A DNA stretch of 64,000 nt from Robiginitalea aestuariiviva (GTDB lineage: Bacteria; Bacteroidota; Bacteroidia; Flavobacteriales; Flavobacteriaceae), in the NCBI RefSeq assembly GCF_029537735.1, contig NZ_JARPUQ010000002.1:487536-551535 (forward strand), in the 5' to 3' direction. The notes beneath the pieces were generated by a model. The model saw only the letters and a list, made by a program, of their open reading frames with translations, was not told the DNA's origin and did not search any database. A program made the translations under genes and the position numbers. Shown here piece after piece: positions 62,076 to 64,000 of this stretch (positions within the stretch are counted from its first letter, which is position 1; the number at the start of each line of letters is the position of its first letter).

Positions 62076-62257
62076 TTTGCCAACGCACCAGGGTATGCAT
62101 CCGTGGCGTTTGCAGCGGATAGGTTTTGCCTTAAAACGGCTCCGCGGCAAAACCCCGCTGGGTTAGGATGTTTCCGGGCGTAAATTGATTATTCTTAAAT
62201 GTAGGAATTTTTCGGGTGGGGGAGATGCAGCCATGGGGCATACCCGATGTTGTAACA
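62076..62257 (-). repeat. attC-like site, family A
   Basis: Ends ATTTGCCAAC and GTTGTAACAC; interior as other family A copies. Confidence 0.9.
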
Positions 62258-62263
62258 CGTCTT

Positions 62264-62611
62264 TTAATCAGTCGTTAATGTGAATATTCTAATAATCATA
62301 AATATCCAAAATCCGATTGCAGGAAAGGATAGCCCTATTAAAGTCCATTTTTTATTCGAATCTTTCCAAGTATTCCAATGCTTTAATGTTCGCCCAATTA
62401 CCGCTAATCCGAGTCCAAGTGCAGTAGCCAAAGAAGGTAGAAAAAAGATAAAGTTGAATGTGAAATTATGAGGTCCATAACCTTTGTTAAATCCGAGTAA
62501 TGGTTCCCTGAAATAATTAACGACAAGAGCAATCGTAAGGATTCCCAGGCTTGCAATAGCCATTCGAGCTGTCCACTTAATCTTGATTAAATGTCTTTGA
62601 GCAAGTTCCAA
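62264..62611 (-). CDS. Cassette gene: hypothetical membrane protein
   Basis: 115 residues, three hydrophobic segments (about 14-30, 50-70, 90-110). The start lies 25 bases from core GTTGTAACAC, whose complement GTGTTACAAC closes the cassette. Not recognised. Confidence 0.64.
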   Translation of the reverse strand: MELAQRHLIKIKWTARMAIASLGILTIALVVNYFREPLLGFNKGYGPHNFTFNFIFFLPSLATALGLGLAVIGRTLKHWNTWKDSNKKWTLIGLSFPAIGFWIFMIIRIFTLTTD

Positions 62612-62630
62612 AATAGGGTTTCGATAAATG

Positions 62631-62875
62631 TGTTACAACGCCCCAGGGTATGCGACCGTTCCGGACTGGCTTGTTTTGCGCCCAGGGCGGCGCCTTTTTT
62701 CCTTTTAGGGATGCACTTCAAATTAGACGAAAAAGATCCAACTGAAGGCGCCCAAAGGATGGCGAGCAAAACAAGCTTGGAATAGAAGCTTCCCAGGTTT
62801 GATTTAAGGTGAATTTAAAGAAAAATCTTTCAGGATGCGATGAAACCGGAATGGGGCATACCCGATGTTGGGCAA
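62631..62875 (-). repeat. attC-like site, family B
   Basis: Ends GTGTTACAAC and GTTGGGCAAT. Third well-preserved family B copy besides 56903 and the duplicated pair. Confidence 0.9.
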
Positions 62876-62878
62876 TGT

Positions 62879-63145
62879 TCAAAGAAATAAGATTACTACA
62901 ACGGCGGTTAGAATTACGATTGCCAGAATAATTAGATTGAGTCGGTCCTTTAATTGATTTTCAGCAACAAGCTTTTCTTTGATCTCTTGAACAACCTCTG
63001 GATCTGATTCTGGAAAATCTGAGCTCTTAAAATCTTCTTTGTTTTTACGCGCCCGGAAATAGGTGTTACGCGAACCTTTAAGTGCATCCCGATTTTCACG
63101 GGTTCGCTTCATTGCATCTCTAGAAAAACCTGCACCTCCGGTCAT
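62879..63145 (-). CDS. Cassette gene: hypothetical tail-anchored protein
   Basis: 88 residues: basic N-terminus (MKRTRENRDALKGSRNTYFRARKNKEDF), then a C-terminal transmembrane helix (about 70-88). The opening resembles the RSRNxYxxxRxK segment seen in small membrane proteins of Bacteroidota. Function unknown. Confidence 0.64.
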   Translation of the reverse strand: MTGGAGFSRDAMKRTRENRDALKGSRNTYFRARKNKEDFKSSDFPESDPEVVQEIKEKLVAENQLKDRLNLIILAIVILTAVVVILFL

Positions 63146-63161
63146 ATCTGCTTAAACAATA

Positions 63162-63345
63162 TTGCCCAACGCACCAGGGTATGCATCCGTGGCGACTGCA
63201 GCGGACAGGTTTTGCCTTAGAACGGCTCCGCGGCAAAACCCCGCTGGGTTAGGATGTTTCCGGGCGTAAATTGATTATTCTTAAATGTAGGAATTTTTCG
63301 GGTGGGGAACATGTAGAGCCATGGGGCATACCCGATGTTGTAGTA
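63162..63345 (-). repeat. attC-like site, family A
   Basis: Ends ATTGCCCAAC and GTTGTAGTAC. It carries two extra bases near GTAGAGCC relative to other copies. Confidence 0.9.
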
Positions 63346-63353
63346 CGTTGTTT

Positions 63354-63791
63354 TTATTCCTCGGAAGGGTCGAAACCATACAAGAACTTATTAAGTCTTC
63401 CGCCAGAACTTTCCAAACCAACAATGTCCATTAATTCTTCAAAATATAGACATACACGCTCACGATCCTCAGTATCTAATTCCAAGTAAATCTCCCGGAA
63501 ACGATCCAGTCCTTGATCAATGGCTTTAAGATACTTCTCCTGTGTCGGATCCTTCCCTTCAGCAACTTTCTGAAAATCTTCGGCGGCAAGATTTATCTTT
63601 TCTGTAAATATTGGTCGAAGTTTTTCCTCTGCAATTCCAGGATAGTAAGAACCCTCTTCTTGGATAAATTTTTCCTTCATTTTGAACTCCTCAAACATTT
63701 CAGATTGACTTTTGGATGTCATCATAGAATCTTGGCTGTAAGAGGTATTGAAATAAGCAAATAGAACTAAAATAATTGTGAAGTTTCTCAA
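63354..63791 (-). CDS. Cassette gene: hypothetical secreted protein
   Basis: 145 residues with signal MRNFTIILVLFAYFNTSYSQ. Mature part is acidic and helical (SEMFEEFKMKEKFIQEEG...LDRFREIYLELDTEDRERVCLYFEELMDIVG). Starts 21 bases from core GTTGTAGTAC. Not recognised. Confidence 0.68.
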   Translation of the reverse strand: MRNFTIILVLFAYFNTSYSQDSMMTSKSQSEMFEEFKMKEKFIQEEGSYYPGIAEEKLRPIFTEKINLAAEDFQKVAEGKDPTQEKYLKAIDQGLDRFREIYLELDTEDRERVCLYFEELMDIVGLESSGGRLNKFLYGFDPSEE

Positions 63792-63806
63792 GTAATTTAT
63801 TTAATG

Positions 63807-63935
63807 TACTACAACGGTTCCGGCTATGGCCCGGCGCCTCATAGCACAGACCAACCCCGGATTGATTAATAAACCCTAATGTAGGAAAATTTCCCAAGCC
63901 TTGGCCGGCGATGGGCTATAGCCGTTGTTGTACGC
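63807..63935 (-). repeat. attC-like site, family E
   Basis: Ends GTACTACAAC and GTTGTTGTACG. Paired GGTTCCGGCTATGGCC with GGGCTATAGCC, and a one-sided block GATTGATTAATAAACCCTAA. Only copy of this interior in the window. Confidence 0.85.
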
Positions 63936-63943
63936 TGGCTTCT

Positions 63944-64000
63944 TTATTTTTTTGATTCCCTGAATTGATATTCATTCTCAACAAAAACCAAATAATGAGA
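63944..64000 (-). CDS. Partial cassette gene, cut by the window edge
   Basis: The last 18 codons (ending VENEYQFRESKK) and a TAA stop of a minus-strand gene. It lies directly beside the family E site, as expected for the 3' end of a cassette gene. Confidence 0.5.
   Translation of the reverse strand, partial: SHYLVFVENEYQFRESKK

Larger units (their letters stand above)
47241..64000 (-). mobile_element. Integron-like gene cassette array (no recombinase in window)
   Basis: About 27 small units, almost all on the minus strand, are separated by about 24 palindromic sites ending AAC...GTT. Inside each unit the first and last 8-12 bases are inverted repeats private to that unit (examples: GTTGTAACAC/GTGTTACAAC, GTTGGGCAAT/ATTGCCCAAC, GTTATGTAC/GTACATAAC), as for integron cassettes cut at the G/TT of the core. 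GC drops from over 55% to about 35-40% in genes. Sites near 47-51 kb are degenerate; those near 55-64 kb are well kept. The array runs off the right edge. Strict GTTRRRY is not followed, so this may be a separate recombination system. Confidence 0.8.

Noticed and set aside
55645-63345. Palindromes as a CRISPR array, REP elements or MITEs
   Set aside because: Spacing is irregular and filled with intact genes, which excludes CRISPR. No target-site duplications are seen, and the private inverted repeats around each gene are not explained by REPs or MITEs.
47241-64000. Array sites as classical attC with GTTRRRY cores
   Set aside because: Only GTT is constant. The following bases (GGCA, GTGG, ATGT, GTAA, AGCT) break the RRRY rule, and most sites are longer than usual. 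I therefore call them attC-like, not attC.

Overview
The window reads as a chromosomal segment of a marine flavobacterium (Bacteroidota, Flavobacteriaceae; a Robiginitalea-like genome is my guess from the high GC of the left part and the gene content). Supporting signs are lipoproteins with Bacteroidota-type lipoboxes, a promoter of the TTG-N20-TAnnTTTG type at 18132-18162, almost no Shine-Dalgarno sequences, and families typical of this group (DUF6090, DUF6265, DUF6799, HNOBA kinases).

Region 1 (1-47.2 kb) is high-GC core and accessory chromosome. It begins with tandem repeats, a terminator and tRNA-Leu(GAG). Next come a TauE/SafE permease, a CbpA/CbpM chaperone pair and an adaptor-permease-ATPase efflux operon. 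A stress cluster follows (thioredoxin, tandem universal stress protein, ATP-cone/nuclease protein, beta-CASP metallo-hydrolase), then cardiolipin synthase and a TonB-like protein. Inorganic-carbon genes form the next theme: a bicarbonate transporter (sbtA) with two small co-directional genes, a divergent LysR regulator, and further on the two-gene DAB bicarbonate-accumulating complex (dabB-dabA). The rest holds a chromate-type transporter, an M20 peptidase, a PAS histidine kinase with response regulator, an H-NOX sensor followed by two paralogous HNOBA histidine kinases, a TlpA-type thioredoxin, a sulfatase, an amidohydrolase, a GNAT enzyme and gamma-glutamyltransferase.

Region 2 (about 47.24 kb to the right edge) is different and is the main discovery. 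It is an array of about 27 small, mostly AT-rich units, almost all on the minus strand. They are separated by about 24 related imperfect palindromes of 50-245 bp whose arms end in AAC...GTT. Each gene is bracketed by its own 8-12 bp inverted repeat (GTT-N ... N'-AAC), and the next gene by a different one. This is the geometry expected of integron gene cassettes followed by attC sites with crossover at the GTT. The sites do not match the classical GTTRRRY core and are mostly longer than usual attC sites, with at least five interior families sharing a one-sided conserved block. One gene-less cassette is present twice. Cargo includes a ParDE toxin-antitoxin pair, a nitrilase, and many secreted, lipoprotein or membrane proteins of unknown function. 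The low-coordinate end is decayed, as expected of the oldest end of an array. No recombinase lies in the window; by integron polarity it should lie beyond the right edge.
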